Of a stretch of DNA of 64,000 nucleotides, positions 51,067 to 60,079 are shown in pieces. The DNA comes from Nemorincola caseinilytica (GTDB lineage: Bacteria; Bacteroidota; Bacteroidia; Chitinophagales; Chitinophagaceae). A program made the position numbers and the translations under genes. The notes beneath the pieces are model-generated. The model was not told the DNA's origin and made no database searches. It saw only the letters and a program-made list of their open reading frames with translations. The DNA lies in assembly GCF_039540515.1 (NCBI RefSeq), contig NZ_BAABFA010000007.1:124001-188000 (forward strand), read 5' to 3'. Position 1 is the first letter of the stretch. Each line of letters begins with the position of its first letter.

Positions 51067-51792
51067 ATGCTCACGAAACTCTCGGTCAACATCAACAAGA
51101 TAGCCACCCTGCGCAACAGCCGTGGCGGCAGCAGGCCCAGTGTGCTGCAGGCGGCCATAGACTGCCAGGCCTTCGGCGCCGACGGCATCACCATTCACCC
51201 CCGCCCCGATGAGCGGCACATACGCTACTCCGATGCCCGCGAGATAGCAGGCATCATCACTACCGAGTTCAATATAGAGGGCAACCCTAAGGAGGACAAA
51301 TTCGTGCAGTTGGTGCTGGAGGTAAGACCCGCCCAGGTGACCCTTGTGCCCGATGATCCCGGCCAGCTAACCTCCAATCACGGCTGGGACACCATAAAGG
51401 AAAGAACCTACCTGCGCGATATGACAGAGGTCTTTCATAAGGCCGGCATACGCGTATCCATCTTCACTGATCCGGTAGAAAGCATAGTGGCCGCCGCCGC
51501 CGATACCGGCACCGACCGCGTAGAGCTTTATACCGAAGATTATGCCCGCCATTACCAGCAGGGCCGCGAGGCCGCTGTGGCCACATATGTAAAGGCCGCA
51601 CAGGTAGCTACCACTCATGGCCTGGGCATCAATGCCGGCCACGACCTGGATATGGACAACCTGGGTTACTTTACCCGCACTGTACCCCGGGTGCAGGAGG
51701 TCTCCATCGGTCATGCCCTCATAGCCGATGCCCTCTACTATGGCCTGGAGAATACCATACAGCTCTACAAGCGTGCCATCGCCCGCGGCTAG
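51067..51792 (+). CDS. pdxJ: Pyridoxine 5'-phosphate synthase
   Basis: Forms the ring of vitamin B6 from 1-deoxyxylulose 5-phosphate and an aminoacetone phosphate. The 241-residue barrel protein has the family marks: LSVNINKIATLRNSRGG, GADGITIHPRPDERHIR, EFNIEGNP, VTLVPD, and HDLDMDNLGYF followed by EVSIGHALIADALYYGLE. PdxA is not in the window. A kinase gene follows on the same strand after 36 bases, possibly on the same message. Confidence 0.96.
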   Translation: MLTKLSVNINKIATLRNSRGGSRPSVLQAAIDCQAFGADGITIHPRPDERHIRYSDAREIAGIITTEFNIEGNPKEDKFVQLVLEVRPAQVTLVPDDPGQLTSNHGWDTIKERTYLRDMTEVFHKAGIRVSIFTDPVESIVAAAADTGTDRVELYTEDYARHYQQGREAAVATYVKAAQVATTHGLGINAGHDLDMDNLGYFTRTVPRVQEVSIGHALIADALYYGLENTIQLYKRAIARG

Positions 51793-51828
51793 GCAGTACT
51801 GTTCATCATCATTTTATTATCTTTCGCT

Positions 51829-52809
51829 ATGCGCGTTGTCACATCCCTCTACCTGGTCATACTGGCATATATCATTGCCGCCCTCGTCTTCTGGGAGATG
51901 AGCCTGCAGCAGCAGAGCGGCCGCATATATGCGCAGGAGGTCATCACCCTGCGTACCCAGCTCGATAGTATGCAGTTCCCCCGCGAGTATGCCGCAGAGA
52001 TGCACCAGCTCAACGAAAAGCTCGATAGCCGCACCACCCAGTATGTGGCCGAGGGTATTACCTTCCTCGTGGTCATACTCATAGGTGCGGCCGTGGTATA
52101 TGGCTCCTTCAGCAGGCGCATCAGCCTGTCGCGCCAGCAGAACAACTTTATGCTGGCCGTCACGCACGAGCTCAAATCGCCACTGGCATCTATAAAGCTG
52201 AACCTGCAAACGCTGGAGAAACACCAGCTGGACGATGAGAAACGCCGCAAGCTCATAGACCGCTGCATCTCCGAGTCGAACCGGCTCAACGATCTCTGCA
52301 ACAATATGCTCTTCACATCGCAGATAGAGGGTGGGCAGTACAAGCCTGTGCTGGAGGCCTTCAGCCTGTCCGATATGGCAGAAGATGTGGTGGCAGAATT
52401 TGCCGCCCGCTACCAGCGAACATTCGAGGAAGACATATCAGAAGGCTGCCGCATCATTGGCGACAAGTCTATGCTGCGCATAGCCGTTACCAATCTTGTA
52501 GAGAACGCCATAAAATACACCCCCGCTACAGGTGTCATAAAGCTAAGCCTGGAAATGCGCCAGCAGACCGCCATACTACAGGTGGCCGATAAGGGACCCG
52601 GCATACCCGATGCCGAGAAGAAGAAGGTCTTCGACAAATTCTACCGCGTGGGCAACGAGGAAAGCCGCAAGACCAAGGGCACAGGGCTGGGCCTATACCT
52701 CAGCAGCCGCATAGTGGCACAGCACCGTGGCCGCATGCTCATAAAGGACAACGCGCCCACCGGCAGCATCTTCGAGATACAACTGCCTGTGCTGCAGAAC
52801 CGTCCCTGA
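51829..52809 (+). CDS. Sensor histidine kinase without an adjacent regulator
   Basis: A 326-residue kinase with two membrane helices (about 5-24 and 75-94), a short periplasmic loop of about 50 residues, and a complete HisKA/HATPase module: His113 in VTHELKSPLASIKL, LVENAIKYT, KGPGIPD, and GTGLGLYL. The loop is too short for a large ligand domain. No response regulator gene lies next to it. It converges with the flippase gene. Confidence 0.9.
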   Translation: MRVVTSLYLVILAYIIAALVFWEMSLQQQSGRIYAQEVITLRTQLDSMQFPREYAAEMHQLNEKLDSRTTQYVAEGITFLVVILIGAAVVYGSFSRRISLSRQQNNFMLAVTHELKSPLASIKLNLQTLEKHQLDDEKRRKLIDRCISESNRLNDLCNNMLFTSQIEGGQYKPVLEAFSLSDMAEDVVAEFAARYQRTFEEDISEGCRIIGDKSMLRIAVTNLVENAIKYTPATGVIKLSLEMRQQTAILQVADKGPGIPDAEKKKVFDKFYRVGNEESRKTKGTGLGLYLSSRIVAQHRGRMLIKDNAPTGSIFEIQLPVLQNRP

Positions 52810-52897
52810 CCTTACTTTTTCCTGTACACATCCGCATGGTCTCTTCTATGCCTGCGGCTATATACATGCACCAGGTGGTTCAGGTAACGAACACTGC

Positions 52898-54397
52898 TTA
52901 CATAGCAGCCACATCCGTGGTATCGCCCGATGCCGTCTGCCGGTTGGCCAGCTTCTTTATATCCCCTATCGATATGAACCGGAACACGAACATCAGCGCC
53001 ATACACACCCCGCCAAATACCGCGAACTGTACCGGCCTTGCAGCATGCCATACTACCGTCAGCCCATAGCCCAGGGCCAGCACCAGTAGTGCATAGCCTA
53101 TATGCGCCAGTGTCCAGCGCAGGTTCAGCGGCAGCTTTATTATGCGTATGGCCACAACCATGAACGCCAGCGCCAGCGCCGTCTGCGTGGCCAGCGATGT
53201 TATGGCCCCGCCAAATGCCTTGTATTGCGGTATCAGCCAGTAGTTCAGCGCCAGGTTGAAGACCACACCGCACAGTGCTATCGTGTTCAGCGCCCGCATG
53301 CTGCCATTGGCCGTCAGCAGGGTAGAGTATACATACATCAGGCACCATGCCGGGAATGATAGCATGAGGCAGGAGAACACCATATGGTAGCTCACATGCT
53401 GCGTGGCATATAGCTCGCCCTTGTGGTACAGCAGGTACATTATATCGCCGCCAAAGAACAGTGCGGCCACCGCCACCACTACCGAAAAGGGCAGCATCAT
53501 GTTCACGCACAGGCGCACGATAGGGCGCACATCGTCCTTCTGCGCCAGCATGCGCCCAAAGAGCGGTAGCAGCATAGTGGCGAACATCAGGCCCAGTATA
53601 TTGGCCATATCCAGCAGGCGGAAGGCCGCGGCCCATATACCTGCCTGCGCCTTGCCGTCGGCGCTCAGTCGTTCTATCATCACGGCATCGGCCCGGTTAT
53701 ATACCGACATCAGGAAGATGAGCAGCGCATACGGAAAGCTGCTCCTCATCACGCTCAGTATCTCCGGCATGCTGAAGGAGAAACGCAGTTTTACCCTACC
53801 TATACGCCTCAGTATCACATACCCCATACCTGCCGCTACAAAGTAGCACACCACCTGCGCTATCACGAACCACTGTATGCGAAAGGCCCTTGCCGTGGGC
53901 GGGTACAGCAGCAGGAAGCCGCATATCAGTATCATCAGCGTACGGTCGGTTATAGACAGCAGCGCATCGGTCTTGAACCTGTGCAGCGCCGACACATTGC
54001 TGCGTATGAACGACAGCAGCGCATTCAGCGAGTGTATGAGCAGTATGCCTGCCAGCAGCCCCAGTTCCCATCCCCTGTAGCCCAGTATGTAGCCCCATGT
54101 GTAGGCTATGGCTATATATATGCACATCAGCACCAGCCTTGCCGACAGCATGGCCGGGAAAAGCTCGGGCAGCCGCTCGGGATTGGCGGCTATGGTCTTG
54201 CTGTTATAGTTGCTGATGCCGAAGTCCAGCAGGGTCTGGAAGATGATGCCCAGGCTGAACAGCGCCTGGTAGGTGCCATAAGAGGCAGCCGCCACCGTGT
54301 TCTGCACCGACCTGTCTATCACCAGCACCCACACCGGTTTCACCAGCAGGTTCACAGCTATGGTAAAAAGGATATTTTTTACAAAAAAGCGCTGCAT
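52898..54397 (-). CDS. Polysaccharide flippase (Wzx/MATE-like)
   Basis: A 499-residue protein with about 12-14 membrane helices. The opening helices (NILFTIAVNLLVKPVWVLVID), DFGISNYNSKTIA and the repeated amphipathic loops resemble O-antigen or capsule unit flippases. Such proteins turn lipid-linked sugar units over the inner membrane. A glycosyltransferase gene is divergent from it, 56 bases away, which suggests a small surface-glycan unit, though no polymerase or chain-length gene is present. Confidence 0.87.
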   Translation of the reverse strand: MQRFFVKNILFTIAVNLLVKPVWVLVIDRSVQNTVAAASYGTYQALFSLGIIFQTLLDFGISNYNSKTIAANPERLPELFPAMLSARLVLMCIYIAIAYTWGYILGYRGWELGLLAGILLIHSLNALLSFIRSNVSALHRFKTDALLSITDRTLMILICGFLLLYPPTARAFRIQWFVIAQVVCYFVAAGMGYVILRRIGRVKLRFSFSMPEILSVMRSSFPYALLIFLMSVYNRADAVMIERLSADGKAQAGIWAAAFRLLDMANILGLMFATMLLPLFGRMLAQKDDVRPIVRLCVNMMLPFSVVVAVAALFFGGDIMYLLYHKGELYATQHVSYHMVFSCLMLSFPAWCLMYVYSTLLTANGSMRALNTIALCGVVFNLALNYWLIPQYKAFGGAITSLATQTALALAFMVVAIRIIKLPLNLRWTLAHIGYALLVLALGYGLTVVWHAARPVQFAVFGGVCMALMFVFRFISIGDIKKLANRQTASGDTTDVAAM

Positions 54398-54432
54398 TCG
54401 TACAAATAACGGCGGATAAGTCGGTAAAAGTA

Positions 54433-54440
54433 TATTTTTG
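54433..54440 (+). promoter_or_regulatory. -7 promoter box of the 54454 glycosyltransferase gene
   Basis: TATTTTTG matches TAnnTTTG, 13 bases before the ATG at 54454. Confidence 0.4.
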
Positions 54441-54453
54441 TCGGCATTAAGCT

Positions 54454-55584
54454 ATGCGCATTGCGGTAAATACACGCTTACTGTTAAAGGGGAAGCTGGA
54501 AGGTATCGGTTGGTTCACATATCAGACATTGGAGCATATCGTCAGGCAGCACCCTGAGCACGAGTTCTATTTCTTTTTCGACCGTCCGTACGACGAGCAA
54601 TTCATTTTCGCACCCAATGTCACTCCCGTGGTCGTTCATCCGCAGGCGCGCCACCCTATTCTCTTCTATCTCTGGTTCGAGTGGAGCATACCTATGATGC
54701 TGCGCAAGTACAAGATAGACCTCTTCCTCTCTACCGACGGTTACCTGTCGCTCAGTACCAAGGTGCCCACCTGCCTCGTCATACACGATCTCGCGTTCGA
54801 GCACTATCCCGAGCATTATGTTACCAGCCACCGCCTGTACTGGCGGCATTACTCACCCCTCTTTGCCCGCAAGGCCGCGCGTATCGCCACCGTATCTACC
54901 TTTTCGAAGAACGATATCAGCGAGCGGTACGGCATAGCGCCCGGCAATATAGATGTGGTATATAATGGTGCGCACGAGGAGTACCGCCCACTTACCGCAC
55001 CCGAGCGCGAGGCCGTGAAGGAAAAATATACCGATGGCTGCGAGTACTTCGTGTTCGCAGGGGCCATACACCCCCGCAAGAACATACTGAACCTGCTGAA
55101 GGCCTTCTCGGCCTTCAAGAAGCGCCAGCGTACCAATATGAAGCTGGTGATAGTAGGCCGCCCCGCCTGGAAGTACGACGAGGTAGAGATACTGCGCCAC
55201 ACCATGCCCTTCAAGGAAGATGTACGATGGGTAGGCTACATGAATGTGGACGAACTGAGCAAGGTGATAGGCGGCGCCTATGCGCTGGTATATGCATCCC
55301 TGTTCGAGGGTTTCGGTATACCTATACTCGAGGCCTTGCAGTGCAATGTGCCCGCCATCGTCAGCAATACATCGTCCATGCCCGAGGTGGCCGGCGATGC
55401 GGCCCTCCTCACCGATCCCGCCGACCCCGATGATATAGCCGCTAAGATGCACACCCTGTACAAGGACGAGACCCTGCGCGCCCGCCTGATAGCCAATGCC
55501 GCCACCCAGGTACAGAAATTCACCTGGCAGGGCGCAGCCGACCGCCTGTGGGCCTGTATGATGCAGTGTGTAAGCGGCAAATAA
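54454..55584 (+). CDS. Family 4 glycosyltransferase
   Basis: A 376-residue GT-B glycosyltransferase. The N-terminal domain opens MRIAVNTRLLLKGKLEGIGWFTYQTL. The donor-binding domain has FVFAGAIHPRKNILNLLKAF, AYALVYASLFEGFGIPILEAL with the nucleotide-sugar Glu, and a late SSMPEVAGDAALL. The group uses mannose or glucose nucleotides, so GDP-mannose from the manC product is one possible donor. It is divergent from a flippase. Confidence 0.92.
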   Translation: MRIAVNTRLLLKGKLEGIGWFTYQTLEHIVRQHPEHEFYFFFDRPYDEQFIFAPNVTPVVVHPQARHPILFYLWFEWSIPMMLRKYKIDLFLSTDGYLSLSTKVPTCLVIHDLAFEHYPEHYVTSHRLYWRHYSPLFARKAARIATVSTFSKNDISERYGIAPGNIDVVYNGAHEEYRPLTAPEREAVKEKYTDGCEYFVFAGAIHPRKNILNLLKAFSAFKKRQRTNMKLVIVGRPAWKYDEVEILRHTMPFKEDVRWVGYMNVDELSKVIGGAYALVYASLFEGFGIPILEALQCNVPAIVSNTSSMPEVAGDAALLTDPADPDDIAAKMHTLYKDETLRARLIANAATQVQKFTWQGAADRLWACMMQCVSGK

Positions 55585-55609
55585 TTCTCTTGTGCTGGTT
55601 ACCTACCAC

Positions 55610-56242
55610 CTAATTCAATTGTTTATACGGTAGGTCGGGCAGCGCAAAAATATTATCGTCCAATTTCTTCCTCGTCACCTTTTTTGCCTCGGTGATGATG
55701 GTCGACGAGCCGGTCTCAGCTATTATCTTCAGATAGGGCGCATTGCAATATTCCGACATCAGATCGAAGCTCATACATTTATGCCGGGTGAAATATTTCT
55801 TACTCATTCTCAGTTTAGGCGAGTAAAAGACCGTCTGTGTTCCTTCTTCGTCCTTCATTTCTATGGCACGGCACTTATATCCCAGTATGGTGGCCTGTGC
55901 ATCTATGCGCCCGATCGCCGATCTGCCGGTCTCTTTCGAACAATCCAGGAAATAGATAGTGTCCCTGTCATGCGCTTTAAAGCAATACCGGTTGGCGTAT
56001 TTGTCATACATGATCCACTCAAGCGTTCCGTGCTCCAGTACCTGTTTATAAGATCCCTTCTTTAGGTATGTAGTATACGATGTACCGAAAGTGCTTGTAT
56101 AAGCGCCGGTACCCGCAAGCGTATCTTTTGCCACCTCTTTTGTAGAGAACTCTATCGTTCCTTCAAACTCTTTCCTTTGCCCCATGGCGCTATGGGCAAC
56201 TATCAGTAAATAGAAAAACAAATGGAGGGTATATGATCTCAT
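55610..56242 (-). CDS. Exported protein of unknown function
   Basis: A 210-residue protein with a signal peptide (MRSYTLHLFFYLLIVAHSAMGQ). The mature part begins with an EGTIEFSTKE strand and has ATILGYKCRAIEMKDEEG, a pattern shared with the GLPGLI and DUF4412-like groups (a GYxC motif), followed by TVFYSPKL. It lacks the GLPG sequence, so it is not placed in GLPGLI. It stands alone between a glycosyltransferase and a kinase gene. Base composition is close to the neighbours. Confidence 0.65.
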   Translation of the reverse strand: MRSYTLHLFFYLLIVAHSAMGQRKEFEGTIEFSTKEVAKDTLAGTGAYTSTFGTSYTTYLKKGSYKQVLEHGTLEWIMYDKYANRYCFKAHDRDTIYFLDCSKETGRSAIGRIDAQATILGYKCRAIEMKDEEGTQTVFYSPKLRMSKKYFTRHKCMSFDLMSEYCNAPYLKIIAETGSSTIITEAKKVTRKKLDDNIFALPDLPYKQLN

Positions 56243-56408
56243 AGGTCGTTGTTTATGAACATTCTATTACGCAGCTATCTGCCTGCGATATTGAGGCCGC
56301 CAATGTATGAAAATAATACCTAAGCCACTTCAAGTATTACAATAGCCGTGCCTTATACCCTTTCGGCAACTGCGCTTATTACCTGTACGTTCGCCTGCTC
56401 CCATAGCT

Positions 56409-56416
56409 TATATTTG
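56409..56416 (+). promoter_or_regulatory. -7 promoter box of the 56426 kinase gene
   Basis: TATATTTG matches TAnnTTTG and ends nine bases before the ATG at 56426, a near-leaderless arrangement. Confidence 0.45.
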
Positions 56417-56425
56417 TAGTATACC

Positions 56426-57796
56426 ATGAGAACGCAGACCAAGATAGCCGCCATATTCTTCCTATTCTCCCTCTTCGTCATCATACTGTTCAGTGTGTCG
56501 GTATACTACCCCATGAACAAGTTCGCCTTCTCCGACTTCTACAAGCGGCTGGAGATACGCGCCGTCATAGCTGCCCGCTCCGCACTAGAGACCGAGGCCG
56601 ACAAGGCAAGTGTGATGCGCGAGATACGCGCCCTGCACCTGCAAAAGCTGCCCCAGGAAAAAGAGTACATTTTCAAGATAACGCCCGGCCGCTCCTTTGC
56701 CGAAGAGGCCGAAAGGTTAAAGGTGCCCGTATCCTTCTTCCAAAGCATAAAGAACAACAGGCCCGCCATCTACCAGCAGCGCAATATCTTTTTCTCGGGC
56801 ATCAGCTACCAGGCCGGGCCCGACAGGTATGCCGTCATCGTATCAGCAGAGAATTACTTCAATATCCACTACCTGGCCTATATACGCAATGTGATACTGG
56901 CGGCCATTATCATCTCTTCCCTCTTTGCGCTCTCCATGTCGGTGCTTTTCTCGCGGCAGGTGTTCAACCCCGTTATCGCCATTACGCGAAAGGTGAAGGA
57001 GATAGGCTCGCAGAACCTGCATGTACGGCTTGATGGGGCCAATGAGAAAGACGAAGTAGGCGAGCTCGCTGCCACCTTCAATAATATGCTGGACAGGCTG
57101 GAGACCGCCTTCGAGACCCAGAACAACTTCATCAGCAATGCCTCGCACGAGCTCAGCACACCCCTCACCACCATCATAGGCGAGGCCGATGTGACCCTCT
57201 CCAAAGTGCGCCCGCCCGATGAATATATACGCGCCCTATCAGTTATACTGCACGAGGCCGAAAGGCTTGACAGCATCACCCGCTCACTACTATTCCTGGC
57301 ACAGACCGGCTTCAATGGCAAGACCCAGAAATTCGAGCGCATGCGTGCCGACCAGCTGGTATACGATGCCAAAGAGACCATAGATAAGATAAACCCCGAC
57401 AACAAGATATCTATAGACCTGAGCCGCATACCCCACAACCCCGACGAACTGAAGATAAAGGCCAATGGCCAGCTGCTGCACCTTGCCATCACCAACGTTA
57501 TGACCAATGCCTGCAAATACTCTAACAATGGCCCTGTGACCGTATCGCTTTACCCCACCGAGGCCAGTGTGATCATAGCCATACAAGACCATGGCATAGG
57601 TATACCCGGCAATGAGCTGCAGCACATCTATGACCCCTTCTTCCGCGCCTCCAATACCGGCGAATATGCCGGCTATGGTATAGGCCTGCCCCTCTCGCGC
57701 AATATCATGCGCATTCACCGGGGCGAGATAGTTGTATTATCCCGACAGAACGAGGGCACGCTTGTACAGCTCATCTTCCCCCACTGGCAGCCATAG
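56426..57796 (+). CDS. HAMP-domain sensor histidine kinase
   Basis: A 456-residue kinase with two membrane helices (about 5-27 and 154-174), a periplasmic domain of roughly 125 residues, a HAMP linker (about 175-228), and the catalytic core: His241 in SNASHELSTPLTTIIGEAD, VMTNACKYS, DHGIGIPG, and GIGLPLSRNIM. The layout is close to the OmpR-partner kinases of metal-response type (CusS-like). No response regulator is adjacent on either side. Confidence 0.9.
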   Translation: MRTQTKIAAIFFLFSLFVIILFSVSVYYPMNKFAFSDFYKRLEIRAVIAARSALETEADKASVMREIRALHLQKLPQEKEYIFKITPGRSFAEEAERLKVPVSFFQSIKNNRPAIYQQRNIFFSGISYQAGPDRYAVIVSAENYFNIHYLAYIRNVILAAIIISSLFALSMSVLFSRQVFNPVIAITRKVKEIGSQNLHVRLDGANEKDEVGELAATFNNMLDRLETAFETQNNFISNASHELSTPLTTIIGEADVTLSKVRPPDEYIRALSVILHEAERLDSITRSLLFLAQTGFNGKTQKFERMRADQLVYDAKETIDKINPDNKISIDLSRIPHNPDELKIKANGQLLHLAITNVMTNACKYSNNGPVTVSLYPTEASVIIAIQDHGIGIPGNELQHIYDPFFRASNTGEYAGYGIGLPLSRNIMRIHRGEIVVLSRQNEGTLVQLIFPHWQP

Positions 57797-57973
57797 CATG
57801 GTGCGTTGGAAAATATGGCCCATTGGTTAATAGTTATTTACATTGACCGATATATGTACCGGTCAATAAGTAATTATTTATATTTCATATGTTATTTTAT
57901 TGACAACTTTTACCTATCTTGCTCCAAAGCGACCATTATTTACCAAACACATTACCAAACACATCTAATAATT

Positions 57974-59935
57974 ATGAAACAATTCTCCCTCCGCTTGTCC
58001 CTCATAGCGGCATTATTCTTTGCCCTCTCTCCCGGTAGGGCATCGGCGCAGTATTGTTCCCCCAGCTACAATCAAGGCTGTAATCTGGGCTACGGAGTAG
58101 GTACATTTATCCTCAATGGAGCAAGTAGTACCGCCATCAATGACCCCTCTACGGGTTGTTCTGCCGGCCCTTCTTATTATCTCGACAACACTGCGATGTC
58201 TGTTACCCTCAACGCAGGTGGCACATACACAGTATCTGCCAGCAATAACCCCCCTACAACACCTTTTCCTTTCCCCCCTACCGGTGTTCCTTGTATGGGA
58301 GTGTGGATAGACCTTAATAACAACAACTCATTCGAAGCATCAGAGCTTCTTGGTGGCAGTAGTTCTATGACCACCAGCTTATCCACTTTTAGCATCACCG
58401 TTCCCTCTACCGCTACTGCAGGCACCCGCAGAATGAGGGTCGTCGCATCCTCCGACCCTGCTGACTATACTGCGCTTAATACCTGCCCCAACCTCCTGAT
58501 GGACATCATGGGAGAAGTGCATGACTATACAGCCGTCATAGCCGCTGCGGCACCTACCTGCCCGCCTGTGACAGGCCTTAGCGTCAGTGCCATCACATCG
58601 GGCTCTGCCACCCTCACCTGGACGGCCGCCACAGGCGCCACAGGCTACGAATTTGCTGTTACCACCTCATCTACCCCACCTGCATCGGGCACATACACGG
58701 CTACTACTACAGCTAATGCCACAGGCCTCAGCCCCAGCACTACCTATTATGCGCATGTGCGCACACAGTGCGGCACTCCTTATTCTACATGGGTCACCAG
58801 CGCATCTTTTACTACCCTGCCATCTACGTCTACCTGTGCTGCCGTTACCGGCGTTACCATGAGTGGCATCACAGCGGGCAGCGCCACCCTCAACTGGGCC
58901 GCTGTCACAGGTGCCATAGGTTATGAGTGGGCGGTTAACACCTCTGCTACTCCTCCTGCATCAGGTACGCTCACCACGCTGCTTACAGCTACCGCATCGG
59001 GCCTTACCGCCAGCACTGTTTATTATGCACATGTGCGCACCAAGTGCAGCGCTACCTCCTTTGCCGCCTGGACCACCAATACATTCACTACCACAGCGGC
59101 ATCTACCTGCCCTGCCATCACAGGTCTTACAGCTACTGCCATCACCAGCGTTAGCGCTACTGTAAGCTGGACAGCAGTTACCTCCGGCGGTTCTCTCGGC
59201 TACCAGTATGTCATCAACAATACCGTTACCGATCCCGTAGGCTCGGGCACCAATACCACTGCTACCAGCACCAGCCCCACAGGCCTCACACCGGGTACTA
59301 CCTACTATGCGCATGTACGCGATAGCTGTGGCGTAGGCAACTTCTCTCCATGGAGCACCATACCCTTTACCACACTGGCTGCGGCCGGCGGTTGCAATGC
59401 AGTTACCGGTCTTACCGCTACTGGCATCACGGCCAGCAGCGCCACGCTCAACTGGACAATGGCCACCGGCGCCGTAGCAGCCAAATGGGTAGTGGACAAC
59501 ACCCCTGCCGATCCTACCATCAGCGGCACCCTGTCTACTACATCTACAGCGGCAGTATCGGGTCTCACAGGCTCTACCACCTATTACGCCCATGTGCGCG
59601 ATACCTGTGGTCCCACATCGCTCTCGGCATGGGTCACTATACCGTTCACTACACTGGCTACCGTTAATATCCCCAATATCAGCAATGGCACAGCGCCCTT
59701 CAGCGTAGCGGCCTACCCCAATCCCGTGAACCACGAGCTGACGCTGCAGGTAAGCGGTATCATCAGCAGCACTGCTACTATGGTACTTACCGACATCACC
59801 GGCAAGACCATCCGCACCATGCACATCGATGCCTACAGCACAACTATAGATGTGAGCGCACTGCCACAGGGTATCTACATCATCCGCTACAGCGATGGCG
59901 GCCATGTACAGACCCTCAAGGTGAGCAAACAATAA
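57974..59935 (+). CDS. Secreted GEVED/fibronectin-III protein with a type IX sorting domain
   Basis: A 653-residue exported protein. A signal peptide (MKQFSLRLSLIAALFFALSPGRASAQ) is followed by a GEVED-type domain (about 27-190, with WIDLNNNNSFEASELL and TRRMRVV), four fibronectin type III repeats of about 90 residues (starting near 194, 287, 377 and 473), each with TYYAHVRTxCG or a close variant, and a C-terminal type A sorting domain (about 575-653, with YPNPVNHELTLQV and QGIYIIRYSDGG). The type IX system would export it and remove the sorting tail. The ATG at 57974 sets the signal peptide. An AT-rich leader of 168 bases precedes it. Confidence 0.92.
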   Translation: MKQFSLRLSLIAALFFALSPGRASAQYCSPSYNQGCNLGYGVGTFILNGASSTAINDPSTGCSAGPSYYLDNTAMSVTLNAGGTYTVSASNNPPTTPFPFPPTGVPCMGVWIDLNNNNSFEASELLGGSSSMTTSLSTFSITVPSTATAGTRRMRVVASSDPADYTALNTCPNLLMDIMGEVHDYTAVIAAAAPTCPPVTGLSVSAITSGSATLTWTAATGATGYEFAVTTSSTPPASGTYTATTTANATGLSPSTTYYAHVRTQCGTPYSTWVTSASFTTLPSTSTCAAVTGVTMSGITAGSATLNWAAVTGAIGYEWAVNTSATPPASGTLTTLLTATASGLTASTVYYAHVRTKCSATSFAAWTTNTFTTTAASTCPAITGLTATAITSVSATVSWTAVTSGGSLGYQYVINNTVTDPVGSGTNTTATSTSPTGLTPGTTYYAHVRDSCGVGNFSPWSTIPFTTLAAAGGCNAVTGLTATGITASSATLNWTMATGAVAAKWVVDNTPADPTISGTLSTTSTAAVSGLTGSTTYYAHVRDTCGPTSLSAWVTIPFTTLATVNIPNISNGTAPFSVAAYPNPVNHELTLQVSGIISSTATMVLTDITGKTIRTMHIDAYSTTIDVSALPQGIYIIRYSDGGHVQTLKVSKQ

Positions 59936-59957
59936 ATAACTGACACCATACATTACC

Positions 59958-59989
59958 ACAGGGGCCGCGGTGCGGCCCCTGTTCTTTTT
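59958..59989 (+). terminator. Rho-independent terminator of the type IX client gene
   Basis: Perfect 11-base arms acaggggccgc / gcggcccctgt around ggt, followed by tcttttt on the plus strand, 22 bases past the stop. Confidence 0.85.
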
Positions 59990-60002
59990 ATGAGAACATC
60001 TC

Positions 60003-60052
60003 CTTCCCCTTGGGGGAAGCCTGGCTACCGCAGGCGGACCCGGGATGGGCTT
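60003..60052. repeat. REP-like GC-rich palindrome, copy 4
   Basis: ttcccc-tt-gggggaa, then a second part with a nested stem (gcctggctaccgcaggc-like) and cccgggatgggctt. The layout matches the copy at 48426. Confidence 0.6.
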
Positions 60053-60067
60053 CTTTCACTTTTTCGC

Positions 60068-60075
60068 TACTTTTG
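60068..60075 (+). promoter_or_regulatory. -7 promoter box of ruvB
   Basis: TACTTTTG matches TAnnTTTG and ends four bases before the ATG at 60080, so transcription would begin at or within the start codon. Confidence 0.45.
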
Positions 60076-60079
60076 ATAA

